A model generated the notes under the pieces. The model searched no databases and was not told the DNA's origin. It was given only the letters and a program-made list of their open reading frames with translations. Shown one piece after another: positions 34,801-44,795 of a stretch of DNA of 64,000 bases (position 1 is its first letter; each line of letters starts with the position of its first letter). A program made the translations under genes and the position numbers. The stretch comes from Hygrophila difformis (taxonomy: Eukaryota; Streptophyta; Magnoliopsida; Lamiales; Acanthaceae): positions 28,129,124 through 28,193,123 of the forward strand of contig JAOANR010000006.1 in NCBI GenBank assembly GCA_030278955.1, read 5' to 3'.

Positions 34801-35463
34801 AGCAACACATATATAATCATTATGTTGCAGCAATTTTTGTCCCTTTAATGAATGGCCATGACTATTTGTAATAATTCGCCTCATCATTGTAGAGCCGGGA
34901 TGGCCTAGGCGATCATGCCATATCATATATTCATCAGTAAGCCTATGGCTTCCAATAGACATCTGGTCTATTTTGGGATGATATATATTAGTGGGCCTCT
35001 GGCCATCAATAAACCTCTGGTTTATTTGGGGAATATTAGACCTGTGGTCTAAGTGATAATTTTCAGTTGTATTTATCTTTGAAAAATACAATCCAGAAGA
35101 CAGAGCTGGTAATTTTTCCAATATATATTTCTTACCATGAGTGGTATTTGTAATTAATAAATATTCGACATTCTCTGAAGTCGATGTCTCGAGATGATAC
35201 CCATTTTCTCGGATATCTTTAAAACTCAATAAATTTCTTCGAGACTTGGGAGATAGGAGTGCATTTTTCACAATTAATTTTGTTCCCTCTGGGAAAATAA
35301 GGTTGGCTGTGCCAATTCCTTTTATAATATTTGCACTACCACATATTGTGTTTATGTTTGTATCTCCCATTTTTAAATTGGAAAAATACCTTATGTCTTT
35401 TAGTATTGTGTGCGTTGAAGCACTATCAATAAGACATATATTATCACTTTTATAATTCCCCAT
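31860..35463 (-). pseudogene. copia 2 pol: protease, integrase, RT, RNase H with one frameshift
   Basis: Begins at an ATG (MGNYKSDNICLIDSASTHTI) just after a splice-acceptor-like TTAATTACAG. The protease motif is DSAST. The integrase has a zinc region (WHDRLGHPGSTMMRRI and CVACSQGK) and a catalytic core starting at GDICGPIDPPCGPFKYFMVL. RT carries RWVFVRKRNDKNEIVRYKAR and the catalytic YVDDLNLIG. RNase H has FADAGYLSDPHKAKSQTGYV and SNHAEILAIHEASRE. The frame changes at about 34536, in a run of seven A, where one extra base separates FPDYTIKK from LDNAGEYSS. The 889-residue downstream part is open to its stop at 31860. The enzymes would copy RNA to DNA and integrate it. With the frameshift this copy cannot make full Pol unless the base is a sequencing error. 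Confidence 0.9.
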
Positions 35464-35618
35464 TTTGCTGTAATTAAAACAAGATATAATTAATATTAAA
35501 ACAAGACTTAACATAAGTAATATATTACAATACATAGACAATAAATATAGCACACATGCAAAAGTAAAGACAGATACAGAAGTTCAAAGCGTAATAAAAT
35601 AATAATACAACATAACAA
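35464..35618 (-). other. intron-like gap between copia 2 gag and pol
   Basis: The gag frame ends in TAA at 35619-35621. The next 155 bases on the minus strand are AT-rich, T-biased and end in TTTTAATTACAG followed by CAAAATGGGG, the first pol codons. That looks like a plant 3' splice site. No GT donor that restores the gag-pol phase was obvious in the last gag codons, so the real arrangement is open. Confidence 0.5.
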
Positions 35619-36548
35619 TTAAACTAAATCACTATATAAATCTTCAACTTGAAATTTTGGGATATTGGGCATATTCTCCTCAGAATTCATTATGTCAACA
35701 TGGTTTGTTTCAACCACCCTTTTTCCTTTATCCCTCTGGGAATCTTGATAAAGTTTCACCCAATGATCTCTGGTACGACAATTTTTGTACCAGTGCCCGT
35801 TTAGGCCGCATCTATCGCATTTTGCTTCTTCATAGTTCTGTTTTTGGACATCACCTCTGGTGTTGCCCTGATTCTGGTTACGTGTGTCTGTCGTGGGCCT
35901 AATGTAAACATTGTTGCGGAAATGATTTTTCCCACGGCCTCGGTTATGCCCACGACCACGAGGTCTCTGACCCCGGCCACGACTACGGCCACGACCACGG
36001 CTGGAAGATTCAGTCACATGTGCCTCTGGCAATGGACTACTGCCAATTGGCCTCATTTCATGATTTTTTAATAATAAATCATTATTCTTTTCAGCCAATA
36101 ACAAAAACGTAATCAGATCAGAATATTCAGTGAAACCCTGTGCTCGGTATGTTTGCTGTAACACCGTATTGGAGGGGTGGAATGTAGAGAATGTCTTCTC
36201 TAGCATTTGTTTATCAGTAATTGTCTCCCCACACAGTCTTAATTGTGATACGATATTAAACAGAGCAGAATTGTAATCATTTACTGATTTAAAATCCTGG
36301 AATCGTAAGTGTGACCAGTCATACTGGGCTCGAGGGAGATTTATTGATCTTAAATGATCATATCTTTTTTCTAAATTCTCCCAGAGTTCAATTGGGTCTT
36401 TGACCGTTAAATACTGTGTTTTCAATCCCTCATCAAGATGATGGCGGATGAAAATCATAGCTTTCGCACGGTCTTGGTTTGAAGCCTGATTATCTTTTTC
36501 AATTATTTTTTCAAGACCTATTGATTCCAAATGGATTTCAACATCCAT
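35619..36548 (-). CDS. copia 2 Gag (capsid/nucleocapsid)
   Basis: 309 residues, intact. The N-terminal capsid-like part (AKAMIFIRHHLDEGLKTQYL, LWENLEKRYDHLRSINLPRA) matches the UBN2/retrotran-gag type of copia elements. Then an Arg/Gly-rich stretch (RGRGRSRGRGQRPRGRGHNR) and one CCHC knuckle, CDRCGLNGHWYKNC, at about residue 241. It would form the virus-like particle and bind element RNA. It ends NIPKFQVEDLYSDLV, a Gag-only terminus with pol in another frame downstream. Confidence 0.9.
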   Translation of the reverse strand: MDVEIHLESIGLEKIIEKDNQASNQDRAKAMIFIRHHLDEGLKTQYLTVKDPIELWENLEKRYDHLRSINLPRAQYDWSHLRFQDFKSVNDYNSALFNIVSQLRLCGETITDKQMLEKTFSTFHPSNTVLQQTYRAQGFTEYSDLITFLLLAEKNNDLLLKNHEMRPIGSSPLPEAHVTESSSRGRGRSRGRGQRPRGRGHNRGRGKNHFRNNVYIRPTTDTRNQNQGNTRGDVQKQNYEEAKCDRCGLNGHWYKNCRTRDHWVKLYQDSQRDKGKRVVETNHVDIMNSEENMPNIPKFQVEDLYSDLV

Positions 36549-36654
36549 TTTCCAAGATAGATAATTATCTCCATTGTCAAGTTAGCCATAATAGAATTAT
36601 TGAAATACAAAATATTACCTCAAAGAAATTCCGGCAGAGCTCCGTTCGTAGCTC

Positions 36655-36666
36655 GTGCTGATAACG
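36655..36666 (-). other. copia 2 primer-binding region
   Basis: Minus strand CGTTATCAGCAC directly follows the 5' LTR and is identical in copia 1. It is not the common TGGTATCAGAGC complement of the initiator tRNA 3' end. See the finding on possible internal tRNA priming. Confidence 0.6.
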
Positions 36667-37052
36667 TGTTGTGAAATTATTACAAGTATATGCCTATTAG
36701 CTATATGATAATATGGAATTCTAATGATGATATATTAGTAATGGATATATTTGAATGAAAGACAATGGAAGAAAGAAAAGAAATAGTATTAGTGTATTCA
36801 ATAGTGCAACTATTATAGTGAAATTAAGACCAAAAGCAAGGAAAATATATGCCCAAGTATAAGAGTTTTTTGAACAAATATTGGTGTGTATTTCTCACTT
36901 AAGAACCCATATTTATAGACATAATACAAGGCTAATGGCATCATAATTAATTGCCTTCACTAGAATAGGTATCATGACTAATGGAGCATTTCTTTGAAAA
37001 AGTGGTATACATCCAAATTTCATCAATAATTGTCATCAATAATTGTATAACA
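36667..37052 (-). repeat. copia 2 5' LTR
   Basis: 386 bp, TG to CA, followed by the GAATC duplication at 37053-37057. Confidence 0.95.
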
Positions 37053-37091
37053 GAATCATATTTTATTTATTATTACTACAATTTTAAGAAG

Positions 37092-37760
37092 AAGAAATAG
37101 GTGGCAGAGCCCTATTTGTATAGTAAAAGTTCTTTTATATCCTACAAAATGCCAAAACTCTTTTTTTACCCTAAATCACCAACATACCCTTTCTATCGAA
37201 CGATATTAAACAAGGCGAGTGAGTCTAATAATGTGGGAAGTGAATCAAAACGAAGGGAGTGGGGAGGGGGAGTGGCTGGAATCACGAGAAAGAGTGGGAA
37301 ACGAGTGAGTCGCAGGCTTTGAGTAGGAATCAAGGGTGTTACTCGATGTACAGGGAGTGACTCGGACGGACGGGAGTTGATAAACGAGTGAGTCGCACGC
37401 TTCGAGTAGGAATCTAGGGAGTTACCCGAAGTCCAAAGAGTGACTCGGAAGTAGCGGGAGTGTCTCGCAGCAACAGCAACGGGAGTGGGGAAACCCTGGA
37501 CCTATTTAAACTCATATCACCAAATCGAGTCTCTCATTCCTGGTCGACTTCAGCCGCTTTCTCCCATTGGATTTCCTCCAACTCCTACTCCCACCGCTCG
37601 ACGTCTTTCGGTTCCGCCCTTGGATTCCGTCAACTCGGTCCGCCATCAACGTCCGTCCGTCCATCAATCCGCTGCCACCACCGTCTTTCATAACGTCCGG
37701 CAACCGGCGGCCTTCAACTCGCTGCAACACCGCTGCCCTGCCAACACTCGTCGCCTACTG
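37092..37760. other. unique spacer between X copies, with an 84-bp tandem pair
   Basis: It matches neither X copy. 37299-37375 and 37383-37450 are two diverged copies of ACGAGTGAGTCGCAGGCTT-type sequence ending in GTGACTCGGA. A TATA-like CTATTTAAA at 37502 is followed by GC-richer sequence with overlapping open frames (for example 37485-37769, Pro/Ser/Arg-rich, no known domain). It could be a captured gene fragment or a lost 5' exon. No product can be named. Confidence 0.45.
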
Positions 37761-37984
37761 ATAAATTAAAAAGGATGCAGATTAAAATTCTGATGTGGCT
37801 CTGAGTGGTAATGAAGGGGTAACATGAATCGTTCTTCAGCCGACAAAAACTTGTTCCCATGTTAGCTTCAAAGCCAATTAATTCAAACCTCAAAGATATA
37901 AAGTGCACCAAACAAACAAGGATTGAAATAAAATTGATCAAATATTAATTCACAATATTCTCACTAATGGGAAATTTGGAAAAG

Positions 37985-37986
37985 TG

Positions 37987-38031
<45 letters not shown>
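37985..38031. repeat. (ATA)n microsatellite
   Basis: About fifteen ATA units, private to X copy C. Confidence 0.95.
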
Positions 38032-38202
38032 GAGCATGGAAATATTCAAGTGATATCCATCCCTAGAGGCTACAAATGAGTCCAAACAAAATTAAATTAA
38101 ATTATTAAATAATTATGAAAAAAAAGATACATATGTTATATAAAAATTTAAATATTTCATTGGAGCAATCCTCTACGAGAGCTCACACAAACTTAATTAA
38201 TT

Positions 38203-38277
38203 TTTTGGAGAAGTCATTAAAGGTTAGGAAAGGGGCGGTGAGAGTTGGAGATTTACCACTAAAATAAGTAGCCAACG
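38203..38277 (-). mobile_element. SINE family B 3' fragment
   Basis: A 19-bp duplication, CACACAAACTTAATTAATT, flanks it (38184-38202, 38278-38296). On the minus strand AACTCTCACCGCCCCTTTCC resembles the 3' end of the SINE at 54764, followed by a short A tail. Confidence 0.75.
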
Positions 38278-38838
38278 CACACAAACTTAATTAATTGATT
38301 GATTGCTCTTTGTAATAAATAATAATCTCTAGATTTCATGTGCTTTCACAATATGATAGCATCATTTGAACTCACTCACATAATTGATTTTTTTTTTTTT
38401 GTGATACAAATATAAATGATTTTGTTACTATTAGTGTAGATTGTGAGCATATATATTTTGTGTCTCCTTTATGAAACCTATCCTTTGTATGATAGAATCA
38501 CATTTTATTTATTATTACTACAATTTTAAGAAGGCATATTATCTTTTTTGTGATGTGACAGGAATTGAAAATAATAAAAGAAGCTTTATTAGTAGCAGTA
38601 TTTAATTTGAGGTGTGTAACGTGTATGCAGATATTACTAGCACATAGAAGCATGATACATATATATATATATACAGAGCACCTGATACAAAGCTGTCTGT
38701 AGTCTGTACGACACTCCTCTTTATTTTATTTTATTCTATCTTCTTCTTAAATGTTTCTTTCCTATATGTTCTTTAATTTGCGGAAAATAGCCACTTTCCC
38801 CACCAATACATTTATGCGATATGGATAGCATATAGAAT

Positions 38839-39014
38839 CTGCATATGCAGATTGTGGACCAAATTTTTGTAATGATTTAATATAACATTAAAGTTTCGTA
38901 TGATTTTGTGATGATTATGATGGTAATTTCTGAGCATGATTTTGTGATATTTTCGACACATCACATAATCTCACTATCGTGTTACATAATCCTCGTAGCA
39001 TCCTGCATATGTAG
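38839..39014. mobile_element. small TGTGATG-rich element with CTGCATATG ends
   Basis: CTGCATATGCAG at the left and the inverse of CTACATATGCAG at the right, AAT on both sides. Internal TTTTGTGATG and CATCACATAA in opposite senses. Related to the element in the CCT gene intron at 43791. Confidence 0.5.
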
Positions 39015-39107
39015 AATATTGTCATTTTGCAACCTAACTGAATTGACATCTATGATATACATTTACACATATGTATAGTATATATTAACTAGAGTCGAAT
39101 TATTTTG

Positions 39108-39395
39108 TCGCTGAATATCATTCGGTATTGCACTGTTTTGTCGCTGGAGAATTGCTCATGGTAAGTCGCTGAATTGTTCTTTATTCGTTGCTGAGTTGTT
39201 CCTCATGTTGGTGCATGCATATTAGTTATGATTTTGTTGCTGAAAAGCTCTTGACGAGTCTATGAAAACCTTTTGCGGGAGTCGCTGAATATCATTCGGT
39301 ATTGCATGATTTTGTCGCTGAAGAATTACTCATGGTAAGTTGCTGAATTGCTCCTCATATGTGTTGAATTGCTCTTTCATTTCCACTTTTCTCAG
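39108..39395. repeat. direct repeat of about 85 bp rich in GTCGCTGAAT
   Basis: GTCGCTGAATATCATTCGGT begins at 39108 and again at 39281, each followed by ATTTTGTCGCTG-like and CATGGTAAGT words. No open frame. Confidence 0.75.
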
Positions 39396-39560
39396 TACGT
39401 AGTTGAAAAATTAATAACAATTGAGTGGACATTGAATAGATATGCATCAGGTGGTGGTGGTACCACCTGACTGTGTATATTGTGACCTGCCTTCTACAAT
39501 ATGCAATTGTCTAGCGCTATTCAAATCTGTCAACTGGAAACCAAATTCCTTTCTCCACAA

Positions 39561-40109
39561 TAGAGCTGAAAAACAAACAAATAGTTCGGAACAAAGCTCA
39601 GTTCGGCTCGTGATCTTTCGATAATTGTTTGTTTGTGAAGTTTAACGAACCGAGCTCGAACTCGACCCCATTTGCTTAACGAACGAACACGAGTTTTGTT
39701 CGCGAACAATTCACAATTGTTCGTAAATGTTTGTTAAGAAGTATTTTTGTAATTTTATATTCTTATTTTTAATTATGATTTATTCTATAAAGTTGTAATT
39801 TTTATTTATTATTATTTTATAAATATTTAATGACTAAATTCAAATAAATATGTTTAATTGAGCCGAACGAGTTCAAACGAACTGAGTTCAAGCTAAATGA
39901 GCCGAGCCAAACAAAAGAGTAAGTTGGATTGTTTGAACTAAACGAGTCGAGTCGAACACGAGAAGCTCACAAACTTTTTCACGAGCCGAGCTCGACCATA
40001 ATTTTAGGCTCGAACTCCTTAACGAACGAACACGAACAAAGCTCGAACTCTTACCGAGTCGAGCTCAAACACCCACAGCTCGACTCGGTTCGATTCGTTT
40101 ACAGCTCTA
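39561..40109. mobile_element. hAT-type MITE with CGAGCTC arrays
   Basis: TAGAGCTGAAAAAC and the inverse GTTTACAGCTCTA. Flanks CTCCACAA and GTCCTTAA agree at five of eight bases, a decayed 8-bp duplication. Both ends carry GAACGAACACGA and CGAGCTCGAAC-type repeats around an AT-rich middle, like the elements at 12589 and 44590 but more diverged. Confidence 0.7.
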
Positions 40110-40117
40110 GTCCTTAA

Positions 40118-40631
40118 TGATGCTGAACACTGTCTCTAACTTGGTCCAGTTTTCTCCGCACATCATTTTATTTTTGGCATACAAGCAATCGTAATGACCA
40201 ATCTATCCAGAAATTTAATTATGTACATATATTCATATAACAAATCAACGGCTGCAGCGCCGTGTCAGTACATACTTCCATTTTGAATCTGCACCATAAT
40301 AAGATGTGCCCAAGCCAGATATATACTGCACACACATGTGACATGCCCAAGTGGGCATGCATGCAATTCAATAGCAAAGAAACCATCAGGTCATGATATA
40401 TATATTATTCCGATCCTTAGCAACCCCAGCTTTATTTAATAACGTCTCCCTCATCTTTATTTTATTTTACGGACAAAAGAAATATTGCTCTCACATCATG
40501 CATGTACATATGTTTTTATATACTGCATCATACTATATATGTGTGTTTCTCGTCTCTCGATCCTAAAAACACACAAACATAAATATCGAATCAAGCCAAA
40601 TCGATACAATATTTAGCATCCCTTGTGGGGA

Positions 40632-40663
<32 letters not shown>

Positions 40664-42900
40664 CTGTCTTCTCATCATCCTTCTTTGACCATTTTTTTTA
40701 CGAGCACACATGACACATTATTCATATACTATTTTGCTGGCCAGAAATTTCAGGATTTAGTTAGATTTTGGGTCAAAAGTGGAAAGCACAATTAATGAAT
40801 GACAAAAAGGAACACACTTTAATTTTATTTTATTTTTCAACTCAAAAGCCTACAAGTAATAAAATTAATAAATCTTTATTTCAAGATTCTTTGCACATGA
40901 TGTTCGTGGATGGAGATGTCGATCATTGAACCGTACCATTGAGATGTTGTATTGACTTGGACCAATTAAGATACAAATGGTCGAGGAGCTTCTTAATTCA
41001 GATATGGACATCGATCAATACTCCAACTTAGTGTTTATTTATAATTGAGCAATAGGACATTATATTTATAATTTAGTTCTGAGGTTATATACATTCCGCG
41101 AAAGGGAAAAAAAAAAAGAATCGCAATTTATTGCTTGTTTAGATGTGTTGTTCTAGCGATATTTTGGCTTCTGCTTCTAATAAAAGTGTTTATGGCCATA
41201 TGTTGCATGTATGTTAACTTGGAGGATGCTTATACTTTTGACTAGTAAGTTTTGTAAAAGCTCATCCAAACAAATGAGCGGAAGAGTTTTGTATGCATGT
41301 GTGTAAGGAACAATTAAGAATTATCCTTAACTAGATGAACATGCAATAATGGAGGAGTTTCAAACCACTTTGTCCCATTGATATAATGATATTGCCCCCA
41401 ATCTAATAATATACTTATATAGTTAGTATGCAGAATGAGCATTTGAAGGTAATGTTGCTTATTATTAATTTTGTGATGTTTTCAAGTACTAGCCAATAAC
41501 AGTTGAAGCGTGATGGTAAATGTTGTTATTGTGAGGTGCGTGATATTATATGTGATGGCGGACATGAATTTTGTGATGTGTGGCAGAAAATTATTCTCAA
41601 AAGAAACTGAAAATTTTAAAAACTAAAATCAATACATCACAAATATGATCGTGCACGTCATACTAGGTGGAGACATCACAAAATACATAATACTTCCCAA
41701 ATCTATTACTACATTTGAGTCTTTTTTTGGTTGTTAATTGTAATATGTCCTTGCAGCCCTTACCTTATTCTCAATTTCATATCTATTGCCCCAACCACTA
41801 AATCTACATTCATTAAAATTTCATACATACATATATACTGTGAAATAGGGATAGATCCAGTGTTCATTTATAAATTTAACTTTTAGCCCTTTTAAATTTT
41901 AACCTTACTTGAGAATTGAACCTCAATCCCCATTACATACACACAGAATCAAAAGGTAGCCCAATTGGTTAATTATATACAGGAAGTATAAAGGGCAAAA
42001 TCTTTGGACTTCCCCAACATATCGTAATATATATTCTGCCCGCCTATTTTAGAATCATAAGGTCAAATATTTTATCTTCTCCTCAGGCAGTACTCAGTTC
42101 ACTGTGTGTGAGACTTGAAAAAGCAGACAGCTTTAAACAGTGAGGGAATAGTGGCACATGACCTCCAAACACCCCTTATTCATATACTACCATATATGCA
42201 TCCCCTTTAATTTTTATTCACCTTTTCTTCCTTTATATTCTAGCAAGTTTCCACAAATTTATTCAGACACTATTCAACTTGCTTACTACAATATCATTTG
42301 TTGCACCTCAATTTATCTACATTGTAGTACAGATACATATACGAAGAATAATTATTATTATTATTATGGTCATTTTTGTCAAATAAATATGGATATAAAT
42401 ATACTGTAAATCCAAAAACTGGAACTTGAAAATAAATACTCCCAAATGTTTTTTTATTTTTACTATTCTTTGCCAATGTTGTTAAAATTCCAAATAAGGG
42501 TTGATTTTTAATTTTTTTTATAATCATAATGAGAATGTCCTTTTAGTTATGTTCTAGTTCAGTCAAGTGGTTTAAAGTTTTTGGGAAGCAGATAGACAAA
42601 AAATATTCCTCTGCAAACATGTGGAAATTTGGCACATTCTTTTCTTTGATGAAGATGATCCATATTAAAGTTATAAACATCGTCCTCAATAGCATTTTAA
42701 TGATTATAATAACCTCGTATAAACATACATATATTTTTTAATTTAGACACATATGGTCCTACATTAGTAAAAGCTAAATCCACAAACGAATATTAGCTCT
42801 TCCAAAGGGGGCCCTCCTCATCAACAAGCTTTTTCATATTAGGGTGGTATACTTATTTAATTTTTTATCGTGTAAATTTTAAAACTAGCAATCAAACAAG
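40118..42900. other. AT-rich upstream region of the CCT gene
   Basis: No gene seen. A TA microsatellite near 40640, TGTGATG/CATCACA-rich sequence at about 41460-41700 without clear ends, and an ATT microsatellite near 42352. Confidence 0.5.
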
Positions 42901-42928
42901 TATACCTTGATAGCAATAATCTCCATCA

Positions 42929-42939
42929 TATATATATAG
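42929..42939 (+). promoter_or_regulatory. probable TATA box of the CCT gene
   Basis: TATATATATAG about 105 bp before the ATG at 43043, with a CA-rich leader between. Position only. No start-site data. Confidence 0.5.
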
Positions 42940-43042
42940 ACACAATTCATACCCAACATTCATCATTATTCTCCCAACAACAACAAAAAGAAAAAAGAAA
43001 AGAAAAAAAAATAGTTTCCTTCAAAATTTGATTTTCCAAATA

Positions 43043-44461
43043 ATGGCTGCTTCAATCCCTCATTGCCAATACTTTTGGTCACCTGAAAATTCTTACACTG
43101 CCTTGCCTGATCCTATCCAGAACTATGTATTCAACACCGACAATTTCATGGTTGGGGGTTCGTTGTCGTCCTCTGATCATCACATGGTGGTGATGAACTC
43201 GCCAGTTTCCGTGGCCTCCTTCCCTCATGACCAATTCGTGGGGAATCCAGACATGGTCGTGCCAAAATTGTTGTCCGACTGGGACATGGCTAGCACGGGT
43301 CTTTGCCAAAATGACTTTCCATATTGCGGCTACGAGAACATTGACAATTATCAGGGTTTCAGTCATCAGGCTCGAGCCGGAGACTTTTGCAATTGGATCG
43401 TGCCGACCAACTCCTGGCCCGATTATCACTTGACTAGTAGCGATGCTCACAATTGGGTATACATACACATTCATACATACATATATATATATATATGTAT
43501 ATAAACATGCATTATTTACAAGTGATGCTGAATTTGAAGCAGGGCATGCAATTTGACAAGCCTGATATGATTAAAATCGAAGAGGGAGGTTCTGATATGG
43601 CGAGGATAGGAAGATACACCGTGGAAGAAAGGAAGAACAAAATTCTCAAGTACTTGAAGAAAAGAAACCAGAGGAACTTTAACAAAACCATCAAGGTAAA
43701 ATATTAAACAAATTAACTTAATGCAAAAAGAGTTGATTTTATTTAAAACTAAAATGCCTAATGGTACAATATAAAAGTTGAATATAAATTCTGCATATGT
43801 TAGTGTGCAGCTACTTGCAGTCAGTGTGAAGAGAATTATATTTTGTGATGTCTTTGGATTTGTGATGAATGCGATTGTTTTTGTGATGTCTAAAAAATTT
43901 GTGAGTAGAGTCGGCACAATATCACAAACATCATCACAACTACAGCACAAACATCACAAAATTGAGGTTGAACAGTACAATTGTACCTGCGTTGAACTGC
44001 TAGTCTACACAGGGACTAAACTGCATAAATTCCACATTTTTTTTTTCATCAGGACAAGATACTAAAATACAGTTGCATCATTACATATGCAGTATGCCTG
44101 TCGGAAAACCCTAGCAGATAAGCGTGTCCGAATTCGGGGGAGGTTTGCAAGGAACAATGATTCATCATCTGCAGATGATCAACAAATAGTCATGGACTCA
44201 AATATTCATACCTCGTACCAGCAAAACATGAACACCTCATTGTTTTACGATGAGACTTTACAGGTATATTTACATTTAATTTATTTATTTTGTAAGATGA
44301 ACAATTTTTATTTTTCTTTTCATTTTCTTAGAAAAGAAAATTGTGTAATTTGGAAACAGATGGTGTACAAAGATGAAGAAGAGTGGTTAAAGGGTTCAGC
44401 AGCCATGGCTGCCTACTTCCCTTTTACTGCCGCCTCACAAATTTCTACATTGAACTTGTAA
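43043..44461 (+). CDS. CCT-motif (CMF-type) transcriptional regulator, four exons
   Basis: Exons 43043-43456, 43543-43695, 44093-44263 and 44360-44461, all phase 0 with GT-AG borders, give 279 residues starting MAASIPHCQYFWSPENSYTA. The only recognised domain is a CCT motif (about residues 162-206): RYTVEERKNKILKYLKKRNQ in exon 2 and YACRKTLADKRVRIRGRFAR in exon 3, separated by intron 2. CCT domains (CONSTANS, CO-like, TOC1) bind NF-Y subunits and DNA and carry a nuclear signal. There is no B-box or response-regulator domain in the N-terminal 138 residues, which puts it in the CMF class, whose members act in flowering time, light and sugar responses. The C-terminal end is WLKGSAAMAAYFPFTAASQI. 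Intron 2 contains a MITE whose right end supplies the acceptor AG, and a hAT MITE lies 129 bp after the stop. Confidence 0.9.
43791..44092. mobile_element. MITE-like element filling most of CCT-gene intron 2
   Basis: CTGCATATGTTA at 43791 and the inverse TTACATATGCAG ending at 44092. The interior has TTTTGTGATGTCT twice and CATCACAAA several times inverted, as at 2329 and 38839. The last two bases, AG, are the 3' splice site before exon 3. No target duplication is evident. Confidence 0.6.
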
Positions 44462-44589
44462 TAATTTTTATTTTATTTTTTTTAAATCGATGTATATCAC
44501 CTGTGCTGGAGGTTTTCAAATTAAATACAGGCATGGATTTTGTGATTCAGTTATGCCAATTGTGTTATGGGATAGGAATTCGTCCCAAG

Positions 44590-44763
44590 TAGGGGTGTAA
44601 ATGAGAGTGATAGGCTCGTAAAATATTCGGGCTCGACTTGATTAAAACTCGACCAAAGCTCGACTCGAAAAGACTCGACTCGAATTCGAGATTGGCTCGG
44701 AAGGTTAATGAGCCCAAGCCGAGCTAACCAATACTCGGCTCGAAAGCTCGATAATAGGCTCGA

Positions 44764-44795
<32 letters not shown>

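Larger units (their letters stand above)
31335..37052 (-). mobile_element. young Ty1/copia retrotransposon (copia 2)
   Basis: A 5718-bp element with 386-bp LTRs (31335-31720, 36667-37052) that I read as identical, each TGTTGTGAAA to TTGTATAACA, and a perfect 5-bp duplication GAATC (31330-31334, 37053-37057). Minus-strand order: LTR, primer site, gag (36548-35619), an intron-like gap (35618-35464), pol (35463-31860), polypurine tract, LTR. The order protease, integrase, RT, RNase H is that of Ty1/copia. One frameshift in pol is the only obvious defect. It is inserted in locus X flank B. The empty site in copy C reads ATAGAATCACATTTT. Confidence 0.95.
37761..38533. repeat. duplicated locus X, copy C (compact, mostly empty sites)
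   Basis: Starts ATAAATTAAAAAGG and ends ACAATTTTAAGAAG, matching copies A and B. It lacks the LINE fragment, family A SINE, copia 1, Stowaway, retroposed insert and copia 2. It has its own ATA microsatellite and a family B SINE fragment. Confidence 0.85.

Noticed and set aside
37460..37769. Pro/Ser/Arg-rich frames as a real gene
   Set aside because: Three overlapping frames of similar quality, no domain and no splice evidence. Described as spacer instead.
43516..43950. Antisense 144-codon frame over CCT exon 2 and intron 2
   Set aside because: It overlaps a well supported exon and a MITE and has no domain.
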